From NCBI RefSeq assembly GCF_013294115.1, contig NZ_JABSNP010000001.1, positions 248,001 to 312,000 of the forward strand: a DNA stretch of 64,000 nt. The letters are read 5' to 3'. Numbering within the stretch: the first letter of the stretch is position 1; each line of letters begins with the position of its first letter. The notes below the pieces were generated by a model. The model worked only from the letters and a program-made list of their open reading frames with translations, did no database searches and was not told the origin of the DNA. The translations under genes were made by a program, and so were the position numbers. Source of the DNA: Hymenobacter caeli (lineage in GTDB: Bacteria; Bacteroidota; Bacteroidia; Cytophagales; Hymenobacteraceae). This document shows, one piece after another, positions 1-8,808 of the stretch.

Positions 1-16
1 CTCTACGTTTATTCCG

Positions 17-649
17 ATGAACCACGACCACACCCCCGAAGCCGACGGCTCCGCGGCCGACGGCTCGCGGCGGACGTTTGTGAAGCAAGCCGGGGGCCTG
101 CTGGGCCTGGCCCTGGCCCCGCCGCTCACCGGCTTCGCCGAACGCTTCGCCGCCCCCGCCAAAACCCTGGCCGGCCCCACCGACCTCACGCTGCGCGTGA
201 ACGGCACCGCCCGCACCCTGCGTGCCGAACCCCGCGTGACCCTGCTCGACGCGCTGCGCGAAAACCTCGACCTGACCGGCAGCAAGAAAGGCTGCGACCA
301 CGGCCAGTGCGGGGCCTGCACCGTGCTCGTGGACGGCCGGCGCGTGAACGCCTGCCTGACGCTGGCCGTGATGGCCCAAGGCAAGGAGATAACCACCGTC
401 GAGGGCCTGGCCCAGGGCGACCACCTGCACCCGATGCAGGAGGCGTTCATCAAGCACGACGGCTTCCAGTGCGGATACTGCACGCCGGGGCAGATTGTGT
501 CGGCCGTGGCCTGCGTGAAAGAAGGGCACGCTACCTCCGACGACCAGTGCCGCGAGTGGATGAGCGGCAACCTGTGCCGCTGCGGCGCTTACCCCAACAT
601 ACTGGCCGCCGTGCGCGAAGTGGCCCAGAAAGGAGGGGCGCAGGGATGA
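17..649 (+). CDS. paoA: Aldehyde oxidoreductase, [2Fe-2S] small subunit (PaoA/YagT-like)
   Basis: The 210-residue protein is the iron-sulfur subunit of a molybdenum hydroxylase of the xanthine oxidase family; it passes electrons from the molybdenum site to FAD. A twin-arginine motif (SRRTFVK, residues 17-23) followed by a hydrophobic stretch indicates Tat export of the folded complex. A plant-ferredoxin-type cluster motif (CDHGQCGACT) is followed by a second cluster domain with GFQCGYCTPGQ and NLCRCGAYPNI. The stop overlaps the next start (ATGA), so the FAD subunit is probably translationally coupled. Order and Tat signal match the PaoABC/YagTSR type rather than cytosolic xanthine dehydrogenase. 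The natural aldehyde substrate cannot be read from sequence. The upstream promoter lies outside the window. Confidence 0.93.
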   Translation: MNHDHTPEADGSAADGSRRTFVKQAGGLLGLALAPPLTGFAERFAAPAKTLAGPTDLTLRVNGTARTLRAEPRVTLLDALRENLDLTGSKKGCDHGQCGACTVLVDGRRVNACLTLAVMAQGKEITTVEGLAQGDHLHPMQEAFIKHDGFQCGYCTPGQIVSAVACVKEGHATSDDQCREWMSGNLCRCGAYPNILAAVREVAQKGGAQG

Positions 650-1626
650 ACAATTTCACCTACACGGCCCTGAAAACGGCCAAGGAAGCCACCGGGGCCC
701 GCAAGGCCGAGCCCGCGGCGGCGTTCATCGCCGGCGGCACCAACCTGCTGGACTTGATGAAATCTAACCTGGAGCAGCACCCGCAGTTGCTCGACGTCAA
801 CCAACTGCCCCTCAAGGGTATTGAGATGACCAGCGACGGATTGCGCATCGGGGCCCTGGAGCGCATGAGCGACGTGGGCGAGCACCCGCTGGTGGTGCAG
901 CAGTACCCGGCGGTGTCGCAGTCGCTGCTGCTGAGCGCCTCGCCGCAGCTGCGCAACATGGCCAGCATCGGCGGAAATATCTTGCAGCGCACCCGCTGCG
1001 GCTACTTCCGCGACGGCGCGTTTCCGTGCAATAAGCGCGAGCCGGGCTCGGGCTGCCCGGCCCAAACCGGCGACAACCGCAACCTGGCCATCCTGGGCGG
1101 CAGCCCGGCCTGCATCGCCACCAACGCCAGCGACCTCGCCGTGGCCCTGGCCGCCCTCGATGCGGTGGTGCTGCTGGAGAACAGCAAAGGCAAGCAGCGC
1201 CGCGTGGCCCTGGTCGATTTCCACGTGCTGCCCGGCAAATCGCCGCAGGTGGAAACGGTGCTCGAAGCCGACGAAATCATCACGGCGGTGCTGCTGCCGG
1301 CGGCGGCCCACGCCCGCAAGTCGCATTACCTCAAGGTGCGCGACCGGGCTTCGTACGCTTTTGCGCTGGTATCGGCGGCCGTGGGCCTCGACGTGCAGGG
1401 CGGCCAGATAAAGGCGGCCCGCGTGGCCCTGGGCGGCGTGGGCACCAAGCCCTGGCGCGTGCCCGCCGTGGAAAAGCTGCTCGTGGGCCAGCCGGCCACC
1501 GAGGCCACGTTCCGCCGGGCGGCGGCGGCGGCCGTGCAGGGCGCGCACCCCTACGAGCACAACCGCTTCAAAATGGAGCTGGCGCAGAGCACCATCGTGC
1601 GGGCCCTGCTGGAACTGCCGGCCTAG
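646..1626 (+). CDS. paoB: Aldehyde oxidoreductase, FAD-binding subunit (PaoB/YagS-like)
   Basis: This 326-residue subunit carries FAD in a PaoABC-type aldehyde oxidoreductase. The ATG at 646 was chosen because it overlaps the preceding stop by 4 nt and gives the usual family N-terminus; the longer open frame upstream is out of frame with the first gene. FAD-binding signatures are IAGGTNLLDLM near residue 35 and the ASIGGNILQRT stretch. A cysteine-rich insert (TRCGYFRDGAFPCNK, then PGSGC) matches the extra [4Fe-4S] site of PaoB-type subunits. AGGAGG lies 10 nt before the start but also encodes the C-terminus of the previous protein, so it may not be a true ribosome site. Cotranscribed with both neighbours. 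Confidence 0.92.
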   Translation: MNNFTYTALKTAKEATGARKAEPAAAFIAGGTNLLDLMKSNLEQHPQLLDVNQLPLKGIEMTSDGLRIGALERMSDVGEHPLVVQQYPAVSQSLLLSASPQLRNMASIGGNILQRTRCGYFRDGAFPCNKREPGSGCPAQTGDNRNLAILGGSPACIATNASDLAVALAALDAVVLLENSKGKQRRVALVDFHVLPGKSPQVETVLEADEIITAVLLPAAAHARKSHYLKVRDRASYAFALVSAAVGLDVQGGQIKAARVALGGVGTKPWRVPAVEKLLVGQPATEATFRRAAAAAVQGAHPYEHNRFKMELAQSTIVRALLELPA

Positions 1627-1719
1627 GCCGCGCCGCCGATGCGGGCCGCCGCGCCGCGCTACTTCGCGCCGCTGTGCCCGGCTACCCCACGGCTGCTAAT
1701 CCATAACAAATTGTCTATC

Positions 1720-4053
1720 ATGGATAACGAACCTAAATTTTTTGAAACGAACCCCCAGGCCAAGTCCGTGGGCCAGCCCATGGACCGCATCGACGGGCGG
1801 GCCAAGGTGACCGGGGCGGCCAAGTACGCGGCCGAGTACCCGCTGCCGGGCCTGGTGTACGCGGCGCTGAAGACCAGTGAAATTGCCAAGGGCAAAATCG
1901 TCAGCATCGACAGCGCGGCCGCCATGCGCGAGCCGGGCGTGGTGGCGGTGCTCACGCACGAAAACATTCCCAAGCTGGCCCAAACGCCCAATACCAAGGA
2001 CGGCAAAAAAGCCATTGGGGCCCCGATGGGCTTCATGCCGCTGACGGGTACCGAGATTTTTTACGCCGCCCAGCCGGTGGCCGTGGTGGTGGCCGACACG
2101 TTTGAGCGCGCCACCCACGCGGCTTCGCTGGTGAAGGTGACCTACCAGCAGGAGGCCCCGGTGGCCACCTTCCACGACCCCAAGGCCGTGAAAGTGGACC
2201 CAGCCAAGGTGCAGGACGGCAAAACCGACGGCCACACCCGCCGCGGCGACGCGCAAGCGGCCTTCGCGGCGGCCCCCATTAAGCTGACGGCCACCTACAA
2301 CCACGCCACCAACAACCACAACCCGATGGAGCCCGGGTCCACCACGGCGCAGTGGGAAGCCGCCGACCGCCTCACGGTGTACGAATCGACCCAGGGCATA
2401 ACGCACACGCAGCAGTCGCTGGCGGTGATGCTGGGCCTGCCCCGCGAGCAGGTGCGGGTGATAACCAAGTACATCGGCGGCGGCTTCGGCTGCAAGGGCT
2501 CGTGCTGGCCCCACACCGTGCTCACGGCGCAAACGGCCAAGGCCGTGGGGCGGCCGGTGAAACTGGTGCTTACCCGGCCCCAGATGTTTACGAGCATGGG
2601 CCACCGCGAAGACCAGCAGCAAACCCTGCGCCTGGGGGCCACCCGCGACGGCAAGCTCACGGCCCTGATTCACGAAAAGGTGTCGACGGCCTCGATGTGG
2701 GACGACTACGCCGAGCCCAACAGCAAGATTGTGAACCTGCTCTACGACTGCCCGACGTTTGAGTCGTCGTACACCCTGGGCCGGGCCAACGTAATGACGC
2801 CCACCTTTATGCGGGCCCCGGGCGAGGCCCCCGGCTCGTTCGCCATCGAGTGCTCAATGGACGACCTGGCCGCCACCATTGGCATGGACCCCTTGCAGCT
2901 GCGGCTGCTGAACTACGCCGAGCAGGACCCCAGCACCGGCCAGCAGTGGAGCAGCAAGGGCCTGAAGCAGTGCTACGCCCGCGGGGCCGAGCTGTTTGGC
3001 TGGAGCAAGCGCAACCCCAAGGCCGGGGCCACCCGCGACGGCCGCCTGCTGGTGGGCATGGGCATGGCCACGGCCAGCTACCCGGTGCACAACTCGCAGG
3101 GCACGGCCCGCGCCCGCCTCTACGCCGACGGCCACGCCGTGGTGCAGAGCGGGGCCACGGACCTGGGTACCGGCACTTACACGGTGATGACGCAGGTAGC
3201 GGCCGACTCGCTGGGCCTCACGCCCGACAAAATCCGCTTCGAGCTGGGCGACACCAAGCTGCCCACGGCCCCCAACTCGGGCGGCTCGGTGGCCGCCGGC
3301 ACGGTGTCGTCGGCCATTTACCTGGCCGCGCAGGACGTGGTGCAGAAGCTCATCAAGGTGGCCGTGCTGGACAAGAAGTCGCCGCTGTTCCGGGCCAAGC
3401 CCGAGGACGTGCAAATGAAGGACGGCCGCCTGCAACTCAAGGCCGACCCGAAGAAGGGCGAAGAGTACACCGCCCTGATGAAGCGGGCCGACATGAGCGA
3501 CATCGAAGGCAGCGCCAGTGGCAAGTATGGGGCCGGCTACGAAGAAGCCGCCCACGCCGCCAACGCCGACCCGGCCCACAAAGACGAGGCCGGCCAGCAT
3601 TCCATGCACTCGTTCGGGGCCCACTTCTGCGAAGTGAAGGTGGACCCGGAGCTGGGCACGGTGCGCGTCTCGCGCTGGGTGAGCGTGCACGCCGCCGGCC
3701 GCATCCTCAATGCTAAAACTGCCCGCAGCCAGATCATCGGCGGCAGCATCTTCGGCATCGGCAGCGCCCTGATGGAAGCCACCGAGCGCGACCCCAACCT
3801 GGCCCGCTACACCAACGCCAACCTGGCCGAGTACCACATACCGGTGAACGCCGACATCCCCGACATGACGGTGGAGTTCGTGGACGAGCACGACCCGTAC
3901 ATTAACGCGATGGGGGTGAAAGGCATCGGCGAAATCTCGATGGTGGGCGTGGCCGCCGCCGTGGCCAATGCCGTGGCCCACGCCACCGGCCGCCGCGTGC
4001 GCGACCTGCCCATTACGCCGGATAAGGTGCTGGCGGCGAAGGCGGTGTCGTAA
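1720..4053 (+). CDS. paoC: Aldehyde oxidoreductase, molybdopterin-binding large subunit (PaoC/YagR-like)
   Basis: This 777-residue catalytic subunit would bind molybdopterin cytosine dinucleotide and oxidise aldehydes to acids. The start at 1720 (MDNEPKFF) follows an AT-rich leader; the frame stays open further up but the extra 27 residues are GC-rich and not family-like. Recognisable parts are the N-terminal IDGRAKVTGAAKYAAEY hammerhead motif, IGGGFGCKGSCW, MRAPGEAPG, and GVKGIGEISMVG near the C-terminus, which contains the conserved active-site Glu. It has no signal peptide of its own, so export would ride on the Tat signal of the small subunit. No XdhC/PaoD chaperone gene is in the window. 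Its 3' end is followed directly by an inverted repeat. Confidence 0.93.
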   Translation: MDNEPKFFETNPQAKSVGQPMDRIDGRAKVTGAAKYAAEYPLPGLVYAALKTSEIAKGKIVSIDSAAAMREPGVVAVLTHENIPKLAQTPNTKDGKKAIGAPMGFMPLTGTEIFYAAQPVAVVVADTFERATHAASLVKVTYQQEAPVATFHDPKAVKVDPAKVQDGKTDGHTRRGDAQAAFAAAPIKLTATYNHATNNHNPMEPGSTTAQWEAADRLTVYESTQGITHTQQSLAVMLGLPREQVRVITKYIGGGFGCKGSCWPHTVLTAQTAKAVGRPVKLVLTRPQMFTSMGHREDQQQTLRLGATRDGKLTALIHEKVSTASMWDDYAEPNSKIVNLLYDCPTFESSYTLGRANVMTPTFMRAPGEAPGSFAIECSMDDLAATIGMDPLQLRLLNYAEQDPSTGQQWSSKGLKQCYARGAELFGWSKRNPKAGATRDGRLLVGMGMATASYPVHNSQGTARARLYADGHAVVQSGATDLGTGTYTVMTQVAADSLGLTPDKIRFELGDTKLPTAPNSGGSVAAGTVSSAIYLAAQDVVQKLIKVAVLDKKSPLFRAKPEDVQMKDGRLQLKADPKKGEEYTALMKRADMSDIEGSASGKYGAGYEEAAHAANADPAHKDEAGQHSMHSFGAHFCEVKVDPELGTVRVSRWVSVHAAGRILNAKTARSQIIGGSIFGIGSALMEATERDPNLARYTNANLAEYHIPVNADIPDMTVEFVDEHDPYINAMGVKGIGEISMVGVAAAVANAVAHATGRRVRDLPITPDKVLAAKAVS

Positions 4054-4136
4054 ATTCAGTTAAAAGTTAAAAGTGAAGGGTTAAAAAGCAATTTCCACAA
4101 GGAATGCTTTTTAACCCTTCACTTTTAACTGAATTA
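4054..4136. terminator. Bidirectional hairpin of 7-nt units between convergent genes
   Basis: An almost perfect inverted repeat (arms about 4054-4090 and 4104-4136) fills the whole gap between the converging paoC and tolC-like genes. Each arm is built from 7-nt units of the TAAAAGT type, and the left arm has exactly one more TAAAAGT unit than the right. It overlaps the stop codon of the minus-strand gene. It would fold into a long A/T-rich hairpin and probably terminates both transcripts. Confidence 0.75.
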
Positions 4137-5489
4137 CGGCGTGAGCAGCGCCGCGAGTTGCTGCAAGGTAATTTCCGCCGATTTGGCCGAGTAGCGGTAG
4201 TTGGTGAGGCGGTAGCCGGCGTCCTCGAAGCTCTGCTGGGCCAGCTTCACATCGACCAGGGTGGAGAGGCCGGCGTCGAGGCGGAGCTGCACGAGGTGCA
4301 GGAGTTGGCGGGCGGTGGTGTAGCTGGCCTGCGCGGTGTTGGTCAGGGCCAGGGTTTGCTGGTAGGCTTCCCAGGCTTTGCGGGCGTTGAGGCGGTAGGT
4401 TTTTTCCAGGGCCGTGCGTTGCAGCTCGGCGGTGCGGGTATTGAGCTGGGCAATTTTCACCAGCCGCTTGTTTACCCCGCCCGAGTAGATGGGCACGCCC
4501 AGGCTGAGGCCGGCGTAGGGCCCGTAGCTCTGGTTGAAGAGGGTGGTGCCTACGGCGTTCTGGTTGCGGGCGAAGTTGGTGCCCGAGTTCAGGGCCAGCG
4601 ACGGGTAGCGGTTGGCGCGGGCGGCGCGTTCCAGCAGCTCGTTTACGCGCACCTGGCGCTCGGCGGCCAGCAGGTCGGGGTTTTTGGTGAGGGCCGCTTC
4701 GATATCGGCCCAGCGCAGGTCGTGGTTCACCGGAATGGTATCCTCCAGGGCCACGCGGGTGTCGAGGTCCAGGGTCAGGGCCCGGAGCAGGTCGGCGGTG
4801 GCCTGCTGGGCGGCCAGGGCCTGCTGCTGCTGGGTTTCGAGCTGGGCGTTCAAATCCAGCTGGGCCTGGAAAAGGTCGGCGTTGTTGGCCAGGCCCACGC
4901 TTTGGCGGGCTTTGATGAGGGCCAGCTTCTGCTTCGACACCTCCACCGAGGCCTCCAGCGTGCGGATGTAGCGCTGCTGCTGCACCACGGCGTAGTATTT
5001 CAGGCTCACGTCGGCCAGCACGTTCTGCACCGTCGAGTTCAATTGAAGCTGGCCGATTTGCTCCAGCTCGCCCAGCCGCTTGCGGGTGGCCACAATCAAT
5101 CCGCCGTTGTACAAGGTGTAGGAGCCGGCCAGCCCCACGTTGTACTGGCTGGCGCGGGCCCCGGTGCGCGTCACGCCCAGCCCGGTGTTGAACTCCTGCT
5201 GGGTGTTGTTAATCACCACGTTATTGGTGGCCACGACGCCCACCGTGGGCAGGGCCCCGGCAAACCCGGCCGAGTTTTGCAGGCCCTGCACCTGCGCGTT
5301 GGTTTGGCTAATCTGGATGTCGAGGCTGTTTTTGAGGGCCGTTTGCAGGGCCTGGCTCAGCGTGAGCACGGGGGCCTGGGGCCGGGCCACGCTGTCGGCC
5401 GGCGGCAGGGCCCGGCGGGGCTGCGCCTGGGCCCCGGCCCGGGCCGCCCCGCCAAGGACAAGAAATACTAAACAGGCAAAAAATCTCAT
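4134..5489 (-). CDS. TolC-family outer membrane efflux channel
   Basis: A 451-residue TolC/OEP protein forming the outer membrane duct of the adjacent RND pump. It has a Sec signal peptide (about residues 1-20) and then two OEP halves rich in long coiled-coil helices with heptads of A, Q and L, typical of the periplasmic tunnel. Motifs such as SLGVPIYSGG (second half) and the repeated pattern LTLSQALQTALKNS at the start are characteristic. It is the last gene of the MFP-RND-OEP operon, 36 nt after the pump gene. Its stop codon lies inside a bidirectional hairpin shared with the convergent paoC. Substrate range cannot be predicted. Confidence 0.92.
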   Translation of the reverse strand: MRFFACLVFLVLGGAARAGAQAQPRRALPPADSVARPQAPVLTLSQALQTALKNSLDIQISQTNAQVQGLQNSAGFAGALPTVGVVATNNVVINNTQQEFNTGLGVTRTGARASQYNVGLAGSYTLYNGGLIVATRKRLGELEQIGQLQLNSTVQNVLADVSLKYYAVVQQQRYIRTLEASVEVSKQKLALIKARQSVGLANNADLFQAQLDLNAQLETQQQQALAAQQATADLLRALTLDLDTRVALEDTIPVNHDLRWADIEAALTKNPDLLAAERQVRVNELLERAARANRYPSLALNSGTNFARNQNAVGTTLFNQSYGPYAGLSLGVPIYSGGVNKRLVKIAQLNTRTAELQRTALEKTYRLNARKAWEAYQQTLALTNTAQASYTTARQLLHLVQLRLDAGLSTLVDVKLAQQSFEDAGYRLTNYRYSAKSAEITLQQLAALLTP

Positions 5490-5525
5490 CGAATGGAGCT
5501 GCAGATGGGGTAGAAACGGGGGGCG

Positions 5526-8500
5526 CTACGCCACGGCCTCTTCTGGCACGCCGGCCGGCACGGCCGCCTCGCCGAGTTCGGGCGGTTTGTGGTCGCTGGC
5601 AATGAAGGTGTAGATGGCCGGGATGACGAGCAGCGTGAGCACCAGCGAGAAGAGGATGCCGCCCACGATGACCGTGCCCAGCGGCTTGCGGCTGGTGCTG
5701 GCCGCGCCCAGGCTCAGGGCGATGGGCAGGGCCCCGAGCGCGGTGGCCAGCGAGGTCATCAAAATCGGGCGCAGGCGCTGTTGCGCGGCCAGCTGCACGG
5801 CCTCGCGCAGGGGCAGCCCGGCGGCCCGCTGCTGGTTGGCAAACTCCACGATGAGGATGCCGTTCTTGGTGACGAGGCCGATGAGCATGATCATCCCGAT
5901 TTGCGAGAAGATGTTAATGGTCTGGCCCAGCAGCGCCAGGCTCAGCAGCGCGCCGGCCAGCGCCAGCGGCACCGTGAGTAGGATGATGAGCGGGTCGCGG
6001 AAGCTCTCGAATTGCGCCGCCAGCAGCAGGTAAATCAGCACCAGCGCCAGCACGAAGGCAAACGTGGTGTTGCCCGCGCTCTCGGCAAAGTCGCGCGACG
6101 AGCCGGTGAGGGCCGTCTGGAAAACCGTGGGGTCCAGCACTTTGTCGGCGATGGCCTGCATGGCCTTCACCCCGTCGCCCACGGTTTTGCCCTCGGCCAG
6201 CTGCGCCGAGATGGTGGCCGCCTTGAAGCGGTTGAAGTGGTAGAGGGTGCTGGGGTTGGAGTTTTCCGTCTGGTGCACCACCGCCGAGAGCGGAATGCTC
6301 TCGCCCCGGCTGTTGGTCACGTAGAGGCGGCTGATGTCGTTGGGGGCGCTGCGATCCGCGCGGTCCACCTGGCCGATGACCTGGTACTGGCGGCCGTCGC
6401 GCAGGAAATACGCCATGCGCCGGCCCCCGAACGCGCCCTGCACGGCCGCCACCACGTCCTGGGTGGTCAGGCCCAGGTCCCGGATTTTGAGGCGGTCGAA
6501 CGTGAGCTGCACCTCGGGCTTGTTGAATTTGAGGTTGGCGTCCACGTTCTGAAACGTGGGGTCTTGCTGGGCGGCGGCCAGGAACCGGGGCAGGGCCTCC
6601 CGGATGCGTTCGAGGTCGGTGGTTTGCAGCACGAACTGCACCGGCACGCTGCTCTTGGCCCCCGAGCCCACGGCAATCGTCTGCTCCTGGACCACAAAAA
6701 TACGCGCGTCGTTAAAGCGCTTGGTGTTCTTGGTGAGGTACTTGGCAATCTGTTCCTGGGTGCGCCGGCGCTGGTCGGGCGGCACCAGGCCGGCGCGCAC
6801 CTGCGAGGTATTGGCGCTGCCGCCGGCGGGCGTGCGCGAAAAAACAAAGTCGTTTTCGGGCACCGAATCGCTGACGAAAGCCGCCACCTGGTCGCTGATT
6901 TTCTCCATCGCGCTAAAGCTCGTGCCCTCCGGCCCGGTCAGCACCAGGCGCACGCTGCTGCGGTCTTCGATCGGGGCCAGCTCGGTGGGGATGCCCCGGC
7001 CCACGAAGAAAATGATGCCCGCGCAGGCCGCCACCACCGCCCAGGCCAGCCCCCGCACCCGCAAAAACTTGCCCACGATGCGCCCGTACCAGCTTTCCAT
7101 GCCCTGGAAAAACGGTTCGGTGCGGTCGTACAGCTTGCCGTGGCCGCTGCCGCCCTGGCTGCTGCTCTCGCGGTGCAGCACCACGTTGAGCACCGGCGTG
7201 ATGGTGAGCGACACGAAGGCCGAAATCAGCACCGCGCCCGCCACTACCACCCCAAACTCGCGGAACAAGCGCCCCGTGAAGCCCTCCAGGAAAATAACGG
7301 GCAGGAACACCACCGCCAGCGTGAGCGAGGTGGCAATGACGGCGAAGAAAATCTCCTTGCTGCCCTCGCGGGCCGCGTCCTTGATGCTCAGGCCCTCCTC
7401 GAGCTTGCGGAAGATGTTCTCCGTCACCACGATGCCGTCGTCGACCACCAGGCCGGTGGCCAGCACGATGCCCAGCAGCGTCAGAATGTTGATGGTGAAG
7501 CCCGCCAGGTACATCACGAAAAACGTGGCAATCAGCGAAATCGGAATGTCGATGAGCGGGCGCAGCGCCGTGAGCCAGTTGCGGAAGAAGAAGAAGATCA
7601 CCAGCACCACCAGCCCGAAGGAAATACCCAGGGTTTCCACCACTTCGTCAATCGAGTTGCGGACAATTTGGGTGTTGTCCACAATCACCCGCATCTCGAT
7701 GTCGGACTTGTTCTCCTTCTGCACCTCGGCCAGGCGCTTGTTGAATTCGGCGGCAATCTCGACGTAGTTGGAGCCCGGCTGGGGCACGATGGCCAGGCCC
7801 ACGGCGTAGGCCCCGTTGAGCTTCCAACTCTGCTCGTAGTTCTCCGGGCCCAGCACCACCCGCGCCACGTCGCCGAGGCGCACGATGCCCTTGGCGTCTT
7901 CACGCAGGATGAGGTTGCGGAACTGCGCCTCGGTGGTGAAGCGGGCCATCGTGCGGATGGTCAGCTCGGTGTTGCCGCCGTAGATTTTGCCGGCCGGCAC
8001 CTCCACGTTTTCGGCGTTCAGGGCCGCCTGCACGTTGGTGAACGACACCTGAAAGGCGTCCATCTTGGCCGGGTCGAGCCAGAGGCGCATGGCGTAGCGC
8101 TGCTGCCCGAAGATGTTGATGGCCGACACCCCGTTGATGGTCTGAAAGCGCTGCTGGAGGTTGTTCTCGGCAAAGTCGCTCAGCTCCAGCAGGCTTTTGG
8201 TGCGGCTCTGCACGGCCAGGATGAGGATGTTGTCGGAGTTGGCGTCCGACTTCGACACCACCGGCGGGGCGTCGATGTCCTGCGGCAGCGAGCGCACGCC
8301 CTGGCCCACCTTGTCGCGCACGTCGGAGGCGGCGGCCTCCAGGTCCACGCCCAGATTGAACTCGACCGTGATGTTGCTGCTGCCCAATGACGAGCTGCTG
8401 GTAATCGACTTGATGCCCGGAATGCCGTTAATCTGCTTTTCGAGCGGCTCAGTTATCTGGTTCTCAATCACGTCGGCGTTGGCCCCCGTGTACGAGGTGT

Positions 8501-8642
8501 TGACGCTGATAATGGGCGGGTCGATGGCCGGGTAGTCGCGCAGGGCCAGAAACAAAAATCCGACCCCCCCAAAAAGTATCAGCAGCAAGTTGAGCACCGT
8601 CGCCAGCACGGGCCGCTTTAGGGATAATTCGGATATATTCAT
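5526..8642 (-). CDS. RND-family efflux pump, inner membrane permease (HAE1/AcrB type)
   Basis: A 1038-residue RND pump that exports substrates by proton antiport. The ATG at 8642 gives the canonical MNISELSLKRPVLATVL start; a TTG 8 codons upstream extends into a dispersed repeat and is rejected. The family topology of 12 helices with two large periplasmic loops is visible: first helix near residues 9-30, loops with the porter motifs, and the central helix block with the paired acidic residues (ATGLVVDDGIVVTENI). The C-terminal half repeats the same plan (GLVTKNGILIVEFANQQR). It is operonic with the upstream membrane fusion protein, separated by a 124-bp palindromic repeat, and with the downstream TolC-like gene. 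Confidence 0.95.
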   Translation of the reverse strand: MNISELSLKRPVLATVLNLLLILFGGVGFLFLALRDYPAIDPPIISVNTSYTGANADVIENQITEPLEKQINGIPGIKSITSSSSLGSSNITVEFNLGVDLEAAASDVRDKVGQGVRSLPQDIDAPPVVSKSDANSDNILILAVQSRTKSLLELSDFAENNLQQRFQTINGVSAINIFGQQRYAMRLWLDPAKMDAFQVSFTNVQAALNAENVEVPAGKIYGGNTELTIRTMARFTTEAQFRNLILREDAKGIVRLGDVARVVLGPENYEQSWKLNGAYAVGLAIVPQPGSNYVEIAAEFNKRLAEVQKENKSDIEMRVIVDNTQIVRNSIDEVVETLGISFGLVVLVIFFFFRNWLTALRPLIDIPISLIATFFVMYLAGFTINILTLLGIVLATGLVVDDGIVVTENIFRKLEEGLSIKDAAREGSKEIFFAVIATSLTLAVVFLPVIFLEGFTGRLFREFGVVVAGAVLISAFVSLTITPVLNVVLHRESSSQGGSGHGKLYDRTEPFFQGMESWYGRIVGKFLRVRGLAWAVVAACAGIIFFVGRGIPTELAPIEDRSSVRLVLTGPEGTSFSAMEKISDQVAAFVSDSVPENDFVFSRTPAGGSANTSQVRAGLVPPDQRRRTQEQIAKYLTKNTKRFNDARIFVVQEQTIAVGSGAKSSVPVQFVLQTTDLERIREALPRFLAAAQQDPTFQNVDANLKFNKPEVQLTFDRLKIRDLGLTTQDVVAAVQGAFGGRRMAYFLRDGRQYQVIGQVDRADRSAPNDISRLYVTNSRGESIPLSAVVHQTENSNPSTLYHFNRFKAATISAQLAEGKTVGDGVKAMQAIADKVLDPTVFQTALTGSSRDFAESAGNTTFAFVLALVLIYLLLAAQFESFRDPLIILLTVPLALAGALLSLALLGQTINIFSQIGMIMLIGLVTKNGILIVEFANQQRAAGLPLREAVQLAAQQRLRPILMTSLATALGALPIALSLGAASTSRKPLGTVIVGGILFSLVLTLLVIPAIYTFIASDHKPPELGEAAVPAGVPEEAVA

Positions 8643-8665
8643 AGGGGAGGAAAGAATGCAGCGCA

Positions 8666-8789
8666 AACTAAAACGTCATGCTGAGCGCAGCCGAAGCATC
8701 TCGCGTGCAGCAGTACTTCAATCGGTTAACGGTTTTGGTTACTATCCCAGGCGAGATGTCTCGGCTGCGCTCGACATGACGTTTTAGTT
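8666..8789. repeat. Dispersed palindrome, family A (copy 1)
   Basis: An imperfect inverted repeat of about 124 bp with the core CATGCTGAGCGCAGCCGAAG. The same core with a closely related arm recurs at 30153-30246 and 43026-43132, and shorter relatives occur at 50256-50301 and 53924-53964. This copy sits between the membrane-fusion and pump genes of the efflux operon, so it would be transcribed as a hairpin. It encodes no protein. Confidence 0.85.
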
Positions 8790-8808
8790 AGACTCCTAGA
8801 CAGCTTCG

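Noticed and set aside
631-645. AGGAGG ahead of the PaoB start as a Shine-Dalgarno site
   Set aside because: The same bases encode the end of the previous protein, and strong Shine-Dalgarno sites are not general in this phylum, so it was not called as a separate site.
6012-8390. A 792-residue open frame on the plus strand opposite the RND pump gene
   Set aside because: It is a His/Gly/Arg-rich antisense shadow of a very GC-rich gene, without any recognisable domain; the minus-strand pump is certain.
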